The notes under the pieces: model-generated
Told to the model about the DNA's origin: nothing
What the model saw: only the letters and a program-made list of their open reading frames with translations
The model's database searches: none
Shown here: piece by piece, positions 14,658-21,872 of the stretch
Numbering within the stretch: position 1 is the first letter of the stretch
Layout of the letters: every line of letters begins with the position of its first letter
From: JAFARZ01 sp035651595
GTDB lineage: Bacteria; Actinomycetota; Actinomycetes; Streptosporangiales; Streptosporangiaceae
NCBI GenBank assembly: GCA_035651595.1
Contig: DASRFJ010000206.1
Span: 1-27,270, forward strand
Direction: 5' to 3'
DNA length: 27,270 bases
Translations under genes and position numbers: made by a program

Positions 14658-16646
14658 TCAGACCGCGGTGATCGTGTACTCGTTGTTCGTGTTGCCGTTG
14701 ACCGCCCACATGCCGGTGACGGAGCCGACTGTCGTGCTGCCCATACCGTCCAGCGCGGTGCCGGTGCCGCGGTTGACGATGTGGTAGCGGCCGTTACCGG
14801 CGCCTTGAAGCTGCCATTGCTGGTTGTTGCCGCCGTTCCACGGGGCCTGACGGGCGGGGGCGCCGTTGGCGGTGTTGCCCCAGCTGTCGATGACCATGCC
14901 GTTGGTGTTGTTGACGATGCGGTACCAGCCGCCGCCGAGCGGGACGAACTGCCACTGCAAGTTCGTGCTGCCGTCCCAGCTCCACTGCTTGAGGTTGGAT
15001 CCGGATGCCACGTTGCCGCCGCTGTCCACGACCAGGCCGCTGGTCACGTTGGCGATCGTCACCCAGCCGGCCGGAACGGCCGCCGCGTTCAGGGCCGGGA
15101 TCTGGCCGGAGAAGGTCAGTTTGACCACGTACGCCCATGCGGTCCACGGCGGATTGGCCGACGGCATGGCGAAGTGCAGCCCGGCGGCGTCCTGGCTGGG
15201 CTTGGGCAGGTTGATGTACGTCCCCGCGGTGTTGTCCAGAAGCTGGGCCGAAACCAGGCTGCTGACGTTGATCTGGTTGGAGTTCAGCGTCTGAACGGTC
15301 ATCGTGCTGCCCTGCCAGCCCAGCGCCGTGCAGTACAGCACGGTGCTGTCCTGGCTGCGGGTGAACCGGATGTCTTGCGGGGTGCCGGCCTTGTCGCCGG
15401 TGAACGCGCCGCCGCCCATCTGAGTTGGGCCCTCGCCGTAGACGGTCCAGGCCCGGGTGGCGTAGATGGCCTCGCCGAACGGGCCGAGCCAGGCCCCGAA
15501 GCCCTGCAGGATCGCCTGCTGGGCGGACGGGATCGTGCCGTCGGCCAGCGGTGCGATGTTCAGCAGCATGGTGCCGCCCTTGCTGACCCGGTCGATGAAC
15601 GAGTGCAGCAGCTGCTGAGTGGTGAAGTAGCCGATCCCCTGGACATAGCACCAGGTGGAGGGGGAGACGCTGTCGTCGGTCTCCCAGTACGGGGTCACGA
15701 TGCTGCCCGGACCGCCGCGCTCGTAGTCGAAGACCTCGCCCAGGTTGTCGAACCCGTCCTTGTACGTGGTCAGCACGTCTTTGTTCCAGGAGACCGCCGC
15801 GTTGTAGTAGTCGGCGAGGAACTGCAGCCGGTAGGACTCCTCGACCAGGTTCAGGTCGAAGTCGTGGTAGATCATGTCCGGCTGGTAGCCCTTGATGACC
15901 TCGGCCAGCTTGTTGTACCAGAGCGCGTTTTCCGCGGCCGTGCCCAGCTGGCCGTACAGCTTCTGCAAGGTGGCGGTGGACTGCGCCGGCACGTACTGGT
16001 AGTAGCCGTTGAAGTGGTAGGCCGTGTGCAGCGAGCACATGAACTTCAGGCCCTGCGCCCGGATGGCCTGGGCGTGGATCGACAGCAGGTCAAGGCCGGG
16101 CCCGGTCTTGACCGAGTTCCACTCGTTCACCTGGCTGTTCCACATCGAGTAGCCGTCGTGGTGCTCGGCGACCGGTCCGGCGAACTTGGCCCCGGCGTTC
16201 TTGAACAGCGTCGCCCACGCGTTCGGATCCCAGTTCCCGCCGTTGGATACCAGCTTCGGCGCGAACTTGGTGAAGTTACCCGCCTTGTCGTTGGCGCCCA
16301 GCATGAAGAAGTGGTACGGCCACACCGACGGATCCCCGTAGGTGGCGATATGGTGCTGGTTCTCGATCGAGCCGGGGTTGTACATGTTCCGCGGGTACCA
16401 CTCGTTGCTGAACGCGGGCACGCTGAACACGCCCCAGTGGTAGTAGATGCCGAACTTGGCGTCCTGGAACCACTGCGGCGCCGGCGGGTGCTGGTCGACC
16501 GACGCCCACGTCGGCTGGTAGCTCTGCGGGCCGCTATTCGCCAGGGCACTACCGGGTCGCAGCAGGCCGGCCGCGGCGGCCGCCCCGGTGACACCAGTGG
16601 TGATCAGCAGCCTGCGGCGGCTGATGGGATGCGAGTTCGAGGGCAT
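14658..16646 (-). CDS. Exported GH29 alpha-L-fucosidase with CBM13
   Basis: Predicted to release alpha-linked L-fucose from polysaccharide side chains outside the cell. The 662-residue precursor has a twin-arginine signal (SRRRLLITTG at 9-18) with cleavage near residue 36. The GH29 barrel begins WFQDAKFGIYYHWGVFSVPAFSNEWY and contains AKFAGPVAEHHDGYSMWNS, the likely nucleophile D262 in YQPDMIYHDFD, and GGTMLLNIAPLADGTIP. A beta-sandwich follows to about 520, then a CBM13-type trefoil (about 525-662) that is unlike cassettes A and B. GGAGG sits 10 nt before the ATG. It is the first gene of the minus-strand operon; its promoter and operator are at 16789-16834. The acid/base residue varies in GH29 and cannot be assigned here. 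Fucosidase is the family norm, although related galactosidase-type activity is possible. Confidence 0.9.
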   Translation of the reverse strand: MPSNSHPISRRRLLITTGVTGAAAAAGLLRPGSALANSGPQSYQPTWASVDQHPPAPQWFQDAKFGIYYHWGVFSVPAFSNEWYPRNMYNPGSIENQHHIATYGDPSVWPYHFFMLGANDKAGNFTKFAPKLVSNGGNWDPNAWATLFKNAGAKFAGPVAEHHDGYSMWNSQVNEWNSVKTGPGLDLLSIHAQAIRAQGLKFMCSLHTAYHFNGYYQYVPAQSTATLQKLYGQLGTAAENALWYNKLAEVIKGYQPDMIYHDFDLNLVEESYRLQFLADYYNAAVSWNKDVLTTYKDGFDNLGEVFDYERGGPGSIVTPYWETDDSVSPSTWCYVQGIGYFTTQQLLHSFIDRVSKGGTMLLNIAPLADGTIPSAQQAILQGFGAWLGPFGEAIYATRAWTVYGEGPTQMGGGAFTGDKAGTPQDIRFTRSQDSTVLYCTALGWQGSTMTVQTLNSNQINVSSLVSAQLLDNTAGTYINLPKPSQDAAGLHFAMPSANPPWTAWAYVVKLTFSGQIPALNAAAVPAGWVTIANVTSGLVVDSGGNVASGSNLKQWSWDGSTNLQWQFVPLGGGWYRIVNNTNGMVIDSWGNTANGAPARQAPWNGGNNQQWQLQGAGNGRYHIVNRGTGTALDGMGSTTVGSVTGMWAVNGNTNNEYTITAV

Positions 16647-16788
16647 GGTCGGGCAGCCTCCAGCGTGAAGTCAGATGTGCCAGGCAGCGGACGGCTGTCG
16701 TGTGGCCATCCGCGTAGGCTCCCGAATGCGCGAATCGTCTGGGCCGCGTTGCCTTGCCTCTTGGCCGCCAAGAGAAGGCGCGGAATTA

Positions 16789-16800
16789 CGAATCGATTCG
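16789..16800. promoter_or_regulatory. Operator palindrome CGAATCGATTCG (GH29 side)
   Basis: A perfect 12-bp palindrome starting 5 nt downstream of the predicted -10 of the GH29 operon, so it covers the transcription start. An identical copy lies at 17020-17031. Confidence 0.7.
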
Positions 16801-16805
16801 ATTGG

Positions 16806-16834
16806 AACGTAGGCCGTCGCTCGCCGGGTGTCAA
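16806..16834 (-). promoter_or_regulatory. Predicted promoter of the GH29 / beta-helix / GH59 operon
   Basis: On the minus strand a perfect TTGACA (16834-16829) is followed after exactly 17 nt by TACGTT (16811-16806). The leader to the GH29 ATG would be about 150 nt. Confidence 0.65.
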
Positions 16835-16972
16835 GAACCTTCCGGGTGAGGTTGTGCTCTCCCGCCGAGCGATCGGGCTCGCGCCGGGTGCCGCGCTTTT
16901 GCAAGTTTCACGCGGCTCTCACCGCCCTCCGCTATCCCCAATGCACCGGCTTGACCAGTTTTTAACGCACTA

Positions 16973-17001
16973 TTGATCTCGCTCACACTCGAACGTAATA
17001 T
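16973..17001 (+). promoter_or_regulatory. Predicted promoter of the GH54 / GH39-like / GH10 / GH54 operon
   Basis: TTGATC (16973-16978), 17-nt spacer, TAATAT (16996-17001). Transcription would start near 17008, about 12 bp upstream of the operator at 17020-17031, leaving a leader of roughly 108 nt. Confidence 0.65.
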
Positions 17002-17019
17002 GCCATCGAACCGATTGCG

Positions 17020-17031
17020 CGAATCGATTCG
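17020..17031. promoter_or_regulatory. Operator palindrome CGAATCGATTCG (GH54 side)
   Basis: The second exact copy of the 12-bp palindrome, 18 nt downstream of the -10 box, in a roadblock position. The central CG fits LacI-family operators, but the core differs from the TTGCGCAA sites near the lacI gene in this window. Confidence 0.7.
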
Positions 17032-17115
17032 ACCCATATTCAAACGAACTTCCGGCCGTTCGCCGCCGATTGTGAACGGTCACATGGCGGAACGTGTGAG
17101 AGAGGAAGATTGCCC

Positions 17116-18582
17116 ATGACCGTCCGGTCACGAGTCCGGCATGCGAGGCGGGCGTTGCTGATGGCGGGCGGAGCGCTCGCGCTCACCGCCGGAGCGCTGG
17201 CGGGGGCCGGCGCTGGCGGGCCCGCTGCCCGGGCGGCATCATCGCTGCCGTGTGACATATACGCGGCCGGAGGGACTCCCTGCGTGGCCGCGTACAGCAC
17301 GGTGCGCGCCCTGTACGCCACCTACGGCGGCTCGCTCTACCAGGTACAACGGTCATCCGACGGCAGCTCACTGAACATCGGCGTGGCATCGGCGGGCGGC
17401 GACGTCAACGCCGCCCCGCAGGTCTCGTTCTGCTCCGGCACCACGTGCACGATCACCAAGATCTACGACCAGAGCGCCAACCACAGCGACCTGCCGATCT
17501 CCTCGGGTGGTTTCTGGCACGGCCCTGGGCCGAACGGCTCGGACATCGGCGCTAACGCCATGGCCCTGCCGGTGACCATCAACGGCACTCAGGCTTTCGG
17601 CGTCAGGATCACCCCCGGCACCGGCTACCGGGTGGACAACATTCCGATCCCGACCGGTTCCCAGCCCGAGGGGGTGTACATGGTGACCTCCTCGAATCTG
17701 TTCAACAGCCAGTGCTGCTTCGACTTCGGCAGCGGCGAGACCTCGCACGATGACACCGGCAACGGCCACATGAACGCCATCGAATGGGGGAACGCCTGCT
17801 GGTTCGGCGGCTGCACCGGGCCCGGCCCGTGGGTGGAGGCCGACCTGGAGAACGGCATGTACTCGACCAACCGGGGGCCGAACAACGCGAACAACCCCGG
17901 AGTGAACTTCCCGTGGGTCAGCGCATGGGAGAAGAACAACGGCACGAGCAACTTCACCCTCAAGTACGGCAACGCCACCAGCGGCGGGCTGACCACGACC
18001 TACTCCGGCGCGCTGCCCACCGGCTATTCGCCGATGCACGAGGAGGCCGACATCCTGCTCGGCACCGGCGGCGACAACAGCAACGGCGCCCAGGGAGAGT
18101 TCTTCGAGGGCGCCATCACCAACGGCTACCCGTCGGATGCCACCGAGAACGCGGTGCAGGCTGAGCTCACCACGGCCGGCTACGCGCAGTCCAGCACGCC
18201 GAGTGGTCCGATCACGGCCGGCGGCAACAGCGCCAAGTGCGTGGATGACAACGGGCTGTCCACGGCGAATGGCACCAAGATCCAGATGTGGGACTGCAAC
18301 GGCGGTTCGAACCAGCAGTGGACCGTGGCTTCGGACGGCACGTTGCAGGTCTTCGGCAAGTGCATGGACATCACCGGCGCCAACTTCGGCAACGGCACCC
18401 TCATCGAGCTGTGGACCTGCAACGGCGGCGCCAACCAGCAATGGCACGCCCAGAACGGCACCCTGGTCAACCCCGCCTCGGGCAAGTGCCTCGACGACCC
18501 TAACTCCAACACCGCCAACGGCACCCAGCTCGACCTGTGGACCTGCAACGGCGGTACCAACCAGAAATGGACCGTCCCGTGA
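17116..18582 (+). CDS. Secreted GH54 alpha-L-arabinofuranosidase (divergent) with CBM13
   Basis: Expected to remove arabinofuranose branches from arabinoxylan or arabinan outside the cell. Of 488 residues, 1-40 form a signal peptide (cleavage after PAARA). The GH54 domain (about 44-356) begins LPCDIYAAGGTPCVAAYSTVRALY. It keeps the vicinal cysteine pair C200-C201 in QCCFDFG, the nucleophile E245 in EADLENGMYS and the acid/base D320 in GTGGDNSNGAQGEFFEG. Compared with the second GH54 (21873-23336) it is clearly more diverged, with extra cysteine and tryptophan around CWFGGC (229-233). CBM13 cassette A (about 364-488) replaces the CBM42 found in fungal GH54 enzymes. AGAGGAAG precedes the ATG at 17116. 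It is the first gene of its operon, and its stop overlaps the next start by one base (TGATG). Confidence 0.9.
   Translation: MTVRSRVRHARRALLMAGGALALTAGALAGAGAGGPAARAASSLPCDIYAAGGTPCVAAYSTVRALYATYGGSLYQVQRSSDGSSLNIGVASAGGDVNAAPQVSFCSGTTCTITKIYDQSANHSDLPISSGGFWHGPGPNGSDIGANAMALPVTINGTQAFGVRITPGTGYRVDNIPIPTGSQPEGVYMVTSSNLFNSQCCFDFGSGETSHDDTGNGHMNAIEWGNACWFGGCTGPGPWVEADLENGMYSTNRGPNNANNPGVNFPWVSAWEKNNGTSNFTLKYGNATSGGLTTTYSGALPTGYSPMHEEADILLGTGGDNSNGAQGEFFEGAITNGYPSDATENAVQAELTTAGYAQSSTPSGPITAGGNSAKCVDDNGLSTANGTKIQMWDCNGGSNQQWTVASDGTLQVFGKCMDITGANFGNGTLIELWTCNGGANQQWHAQNGTLVNPASGKCLDDPNSNTANGTQLDLWTCNGGTNQKWTVP
18205..18582 (+). repeat. CBM13 cassette A, copy 2 (in first GH54)
   Basis: 125 codons plus stop, GPITAGGNSAKCVDD to KWTVP. 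It differs from the GH59 copy at five residues only and contains the 84-nt identical stretch at 18331-18414. It is inverted relative to the GH59 copy. Confidence 0.93.
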
Positions 18583-20411
18583 TGAGCACCAGGACGAGAC
18601 GTGGCCGCCTCGCGGCGGCGGCGAGCGTTGTGCTGGCGCTGGCGGTACCGCTGGGGGCGCCCGCGCAAGGCGCGGCCGCGGCCGAGTCGCTGAGCGTGAA
18701 CCTCGCATCGGTGACCGGACCCGCGACCGGGGTCGGCGAGGGCTTCTTGTACGGCGTGAGCCAGGACGGCACTCAGCCGGCGGACCAGAACCTGGTGCCG
18801 CTGGGCATCACCGCGTTCCGCGGCGGCGGGCATGTGTCCGGGGGATGGATCGGCGACGGATACCAGAACGGCTCGGGTACCCAGGCTGACGTCAACACGG
18901 TGATCGCACAGGCCCGGCGGCTGACCCAGCCGCCGAACCACGCGCAGTACCAGGTGCTGCTGAGCGACATCTTCGGCGCGGACGCCGGACAGCCGTCGAA
19001 CACGGTGTACCCGTGCACCAGCGGTAACTGCTCGAACTGGGTCACGTTCCTCGACGATGTGCTGGGTGAGCTCCAGGCCACCGGGCTGAAGTTCGCCTAC
19101 GACATCTGGAACGAGCCGGAGCTGTCCATCTTCTGGGGGCCGGGTGTCAACACCACGCAGTACTTCCAGATGTGGGACACCGCTTACCGGGAGATCAGGC
19201 GGGTGGCCCCCGGCGCCACGATCGTCGGGCCGTCGTTCGCCTTCACCCCGCAGCGGAACAACGGCGAGTGGCAGACCTGGCTGGCGCACGTGAAGTCGGC
19301 GGGGACGGTGCCGGACATGATCACCAACCACGACGAGGGAGACGTCGACGACCCCGTCACCGTGGCGCAGGCGATCGACAGCGACCTAGCCGCCGCCGGA
19401 CTGGCGCGCATTCCGCTGTCCGCAAACGAATACCAGCCAGCTGACCGGCAGACCGCCGGGGTGACCGCCTGGTATCTGGCCCGCTTTGCCCAGTCGGGCT
19501 ACACCAACGCCATGCGGGGCAACTGGGTGTGCTGCCTGACCCCGAACCTGACCGGAGTACTGACCCAGGCAAACGGGTCCTGGCAGCCGAACGGCAACTG
19601 GTGGGCGCTGCGCGCCTACGCCGACATGACCGGTTCGCTGGTGTCAACCTCCGGCCAGGTCGGGTCTACCGCGATTTCCGCGGCCGAGGACAGCTCCGCC
19701 AGGCGAGCCGTCGCCATCATCGGGGACTCGAACGGGTTCACCGGTGCCGCGCCCGTGACGTTCAGCGGGCTGGGCTCGGTCTCCTGGCTGGCCGGCAACG
19801 GCTCGGTGAACGTCACCGTGGACCGGATCCCCGACCAGTACCCGCTGAGCTCGCCGCAGGTGGTGCTCAGTCAGAACATGAGCACCTCGGGCGGCTCGGT
19901 CACGGTGCCGGTCACCTTCCAGGCCGCCCACGACGCCTTCGCGATCTACCTGACACCGGCCGGGTCGAGCGGCGGCGGGTTCCCCGGCGGCTATCACCAG
20001 CTCGTACTGGCCAGCGACGCACTGTGCCTGGACGTGTTCGGGAACACCACCGCGAGCGGCGCGGCGATCGACCAGTGGACCTGCAACGGCCAGTCCAACC
20101 AGCAGTTCCAGTTCGTGCCGGTCTCCGGCGGTTACGGCGAACTCCAGGCCCAGAACTCCGGCGACGACGTGACCGTGTCCGGCAGCGCGACAGCCTCCGG
20201 GGTTACGGACATCGTCCAGGCGCCCCCGAGCGGAGCGGCCAGCAGCCTGTGGCTGCCCGCACAGCAGTCCGACGGTTCCTGGCAGTTCAAGAACCAGGGC
20301 AGCGGCCTGTGCCTGGACGTGTTCGGCGCCGGCAGCAACCTGGGCCAGCAGCTCGACCAGTGGCCGTGCAAGAACGCCCCCGGCACCAACCAGGACTTCA
20401 CCCCGCGCTGA
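18582..20411 (+). CDS. Secreted clan GH-A glycoside hydrolase (GH39-like, provisional) with CBM13
   Basis: Exported hydrolase of 609 residues with a signal peptide to about residue 34. The catalytic part reads GVGEGFLYGVSQDGTQPADQNL, ITAFRGGGHVSGGWIGDGY, then the likely acid/base E178 in FAYDIWNEPE and the likely nucleophile E283 in PLSANEYQPADRQ. The WNEP motif and the roughly 105-residue gap are clan GH-A hallmarks; GH39 (beta-xylosidases and arabinosidases) is the closest family I can name, but I am not certain of the family. A small beta-domain follows (about 345-460), then CBM13 cassette B (464-609). The ATG overlaps the GH54 stop by one base, so translation is coupled, and GH10 follows after 13 nt. 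In this operon an arabinoxylan- or arabinogalactan-side-chain activity is the natural guess. Confidence 0.75.
   Translation: MSTRTRRGRLAAAASVVLALAVPLGAPAQGAAAAESLSVNLASVTGPATGVGEGFLYGVSQDGTQPADQNLVPLGITAFRGGGHVSGGWIGDGYQNGSGTQADVNTVIAQARRLTQPPNHAQYQVLLSDIFGADAGQPSNTVYPCTSGNCSNWVTFLDDVLGELQATGLKFAYDIWNEPELSIFWGPGVNTTQYFQMWDTAYREIRRVAPGATIVGPSFAFTPQRNNGEWQTWLAHVKSAGTVPDMITNHDEGDVDDPVTVAQAIDSDLAAAGLARIPLSANEYQPADRQTAGVTAWYLARFAQSGYTNAMRGNWVCCLTPNLTGVLTQANGSWQPNGNWWALRAYADMTGSLVSTSGQVGSTAISAAEDSSARRAVAIIGDSNGFTGAAPVTFSGLGSVSWLAGNGSVNVTVDRIPDQYPLSSPQVVLSQNMSTSGGSVTVPVTFQAAHDAFAIYLTPAGSSGGGFPGGYHQLVLASDALCLDVFGNTTASGAAIDQWTCNGQSNQQFQFVPVSGGYGELQAQNSGDDVTVSGSATASGVTDIVQAPPSGAASSLWLPAQQSDGSWQFKNQGSGLCLDVFGAGSNLGQQLDQWPCKNAPGTNQDFTPR
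19971..20411 (+). repeat. CBM13 cassette B, copy 2 (in GH39-like gene)
   Basis: 146 codons plus stop, GGGFPGGYH to DFTPR, 124/146 identical to residues 666-811 of the beta-helix protein at 12185-12625 and inverted relative to it. Confidence 0.9.
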
Positions 20412-20424
20412 ACTGGAGGTAGCG

Positions 20425-21858
20425 ATGACCCTGAGATCCGCGATGGTGGCGGCGCTGTCGGCTGGCGTGGTGGCCGGTGCGCTGGCCGCGGCTGGGCCGG
20501 CCAGCGCGGCCGGCGGCACGCTGCGGGCCGCGGCCGAGGCGCAGGGCAAGTATTTCGGCACCGAGGTCACCGGGAGCATGGTCAGCAACCCGACGATCAC
20601 GAACCTGGCCGGCCAGCAGTTCGACATGGTGACCCCTGGCAACGAGATGAAGTGGGATACCACCGAGCCGTCCAACGGGTCGTACAACTTCGGCCCGGGT
20701 GACGGAGTCGTGTCGTTCGCCAAGGCGCATGGCATGCGGGTGCGGGGACACAATCTGGTCTGGCAGAACCAGCTGCCGTCCTGGGTGTCCAGCCTGCCGC
20801 TGAACCAGGTGCAGCAGGCGATGGAAAGCCACATCACGACGGAAGCCGGCCACTACAAGGGGCAGGTTTACGCCTGGGATGTCGTCAACGAGCCGTTCAA
20901 CGGCGACGGCAGCTTCGTCAATGACGTGTTCTTCCGGGCGATGGGCAGTGGATACATCGCCGACGCGCTGCGCGCCGCGCACGTCGCCGATCCCGGCGCT
21001 CAGCTGTACCTCAACGACTTCAGCATCGAGGGCGAGAACGCGAAGAGCAACGCCATGTTCAGCCTGGTGCAGTCGCTGCTGGCCCAGGGAGTGCCGATAA
21101 ACGGCGTGGGCTTCGAGAGCCATTTCATCCTGGGCCAGGTGCCCTCGTCGATGCTCGCCAACATGCAGCGGTTCGCCGCTCTGGGCGTCAACGTCGCGGT
21201 AACCGAGCTTGATGACCGCATCCAGCTTCCCGCCACCACGGCGAACCTGAACCAGCAGGCCACCGACTACGCGACAGTGGTGCACGACTGCCTCCAGGTC
21301 TCCCGCTGCGTCGGCGTGTCGCAATGGGGCGTCGGCGACGCCGATTCCTGGATCCCCGGCACCTTCTCGGGTTTCGGCGCGGCCACCATGTACGACCAGA
21401 ACTACCAGCCCAAACCCGCCTACAACGCCGCCTTGTCCGCCCTGGGCGGCTCCAGCTCCGGCGGCGGCGGCGAGGTGCACGCGGTCGGGTCGGGCAAATG
21501 CCTGGACGTGCCCAACCTCAGCACCACGGCGGGGACCCAGCTGGATATCTGGGACTGCAACGGCGGGTCCAACCAGCTCTGGACGCACACCTCCGGTGGG
21601 CAGCTGACCGTATACAGCGGGAGCAGCCAGATGTGCCTGGATGCCTCCGGCAACCAGACCACGCCGGGCACCAAGGTCGTGATCTGGTCGTGCAACGGCG
21701 GCGCGAACCAGCAGTGGACCGTCAACTCCAACGGCACCATCACCGGCGTGCAATCCGGGCTCTGCCTGGACGTCACCGGGGCCAGTACCGCCAACGGCGC
21801 CCTGGTCGAGCTGTGGACTTGCAACGGCGGTTCCAACCAGCAATGGACGCTCGGCTAA
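20425..21858 (+). CDS. Secreted GH10 endo-1,4-beta-xylanase with CBM13
   Basis: Cleaves the xylan backbone, tolerating substituted stretches better than GH11. The 477-residue precursor has a signal peptide ending at GPASA (28). The GH10 barrel (about 33-340) shows YFGTEVTG, FDMVTPGNEMKWDTTEP, VRGHNLVWQNQLPSW, the acid/base E156 in YAWDVVNEPF, LYLNDFSIEGEN, GVGFESHF, the nucleophile E261 in VAVTELDDR and VSQWGVGDADSW. After a glycine/serine linker, a CBM13 of three QXW repeats (about 353-477) is a third type, unlike cassettes A and B. GGAGGT precedes the ATG by about 5 nt, 13 nt after the previous stop, and the second GH54 gene begins 14 nt downstream. All catalytic residues are present and length is normal. 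The call is firm. Confidence 0.96.
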   Translation: MTLRSAMVAALSAGVVAGALAAAGPASAAGGTLRAAAEAQGKYFGTEVTGSMVSNPTITNLAGQQFDMVTPGNEMKWDTTEPSNGSYNFGPGDGVVSFAKAHGMRVRGHNLVWQNQLPSWVSSLPLNQVQQAMESHITTEAGHYKGQVYAWDVVNEPFNGDGSFVNDVFFRAMGSGYIADALRAAHVADPGAQLYLNDFSIEGENAKSNAMFSLVQSLLAQGVPINGVGFESHFILGQVPSSMLANMQRFAALGVNVAVTELDDRIQLPATTANLNQQATDYATVVHDCLQVSRCVGVSQWGVGDADSWIPGTFSGFGAATMYDQNYQPKPAYNAALSALGGSSSGGGGEVHAVGSGKCLDVPNLSTTAGTQLDIWDCNGGSNQLWTHTSGGQLTVYSGSSQMCLDASGNQTTPGTKVVIWSCNGGANQQWTVNSNGTITGVQSGLCLDVTGASTANGALVELWTCNGGSNQQWTLG

Positions 21859-21872
21859 GGAAGGCAGGTTCA

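Larger units (their letters stand above)
16647..17115. other. Divergent intergenic region between the two exported GH operons
   Basis: This 469-bp stretch holds two face-away promoters, each with a CGAATCGATTCG palindrome just downstream. It also has a half-site-like GCGCGAATCG (16728-16737) in the GH29 leader and a CGAAC-N8-GTTCG inverted repeat (17045-17062) in the GH54 leader. No small coding region is convincing. The interval 16841-16950 between the two promoters shows nothing I can name. Confidence 0.8.

Noticed and set aside
14505..16976. An 823-codon open frame on the plus strand opposite GH29
   Set aside because: It is the mirror of a firm GH29 gene, with no homology, no ribosome-binding site and the Val/Gly/Asp/Arg-rich composition of high-GC antisense frames.
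19644..20837. A 397-codon minus-strand frame across the GH39-like/GH10 boundary
   Set aside because: It spans a firm operon junction in antisense and resembles the other CBM13 antisense frames.
21324..21872. Longer N terminus for the second GH54
   Set aside because: It lies out of frame inside GH10; the signal peptide starts at 21873.
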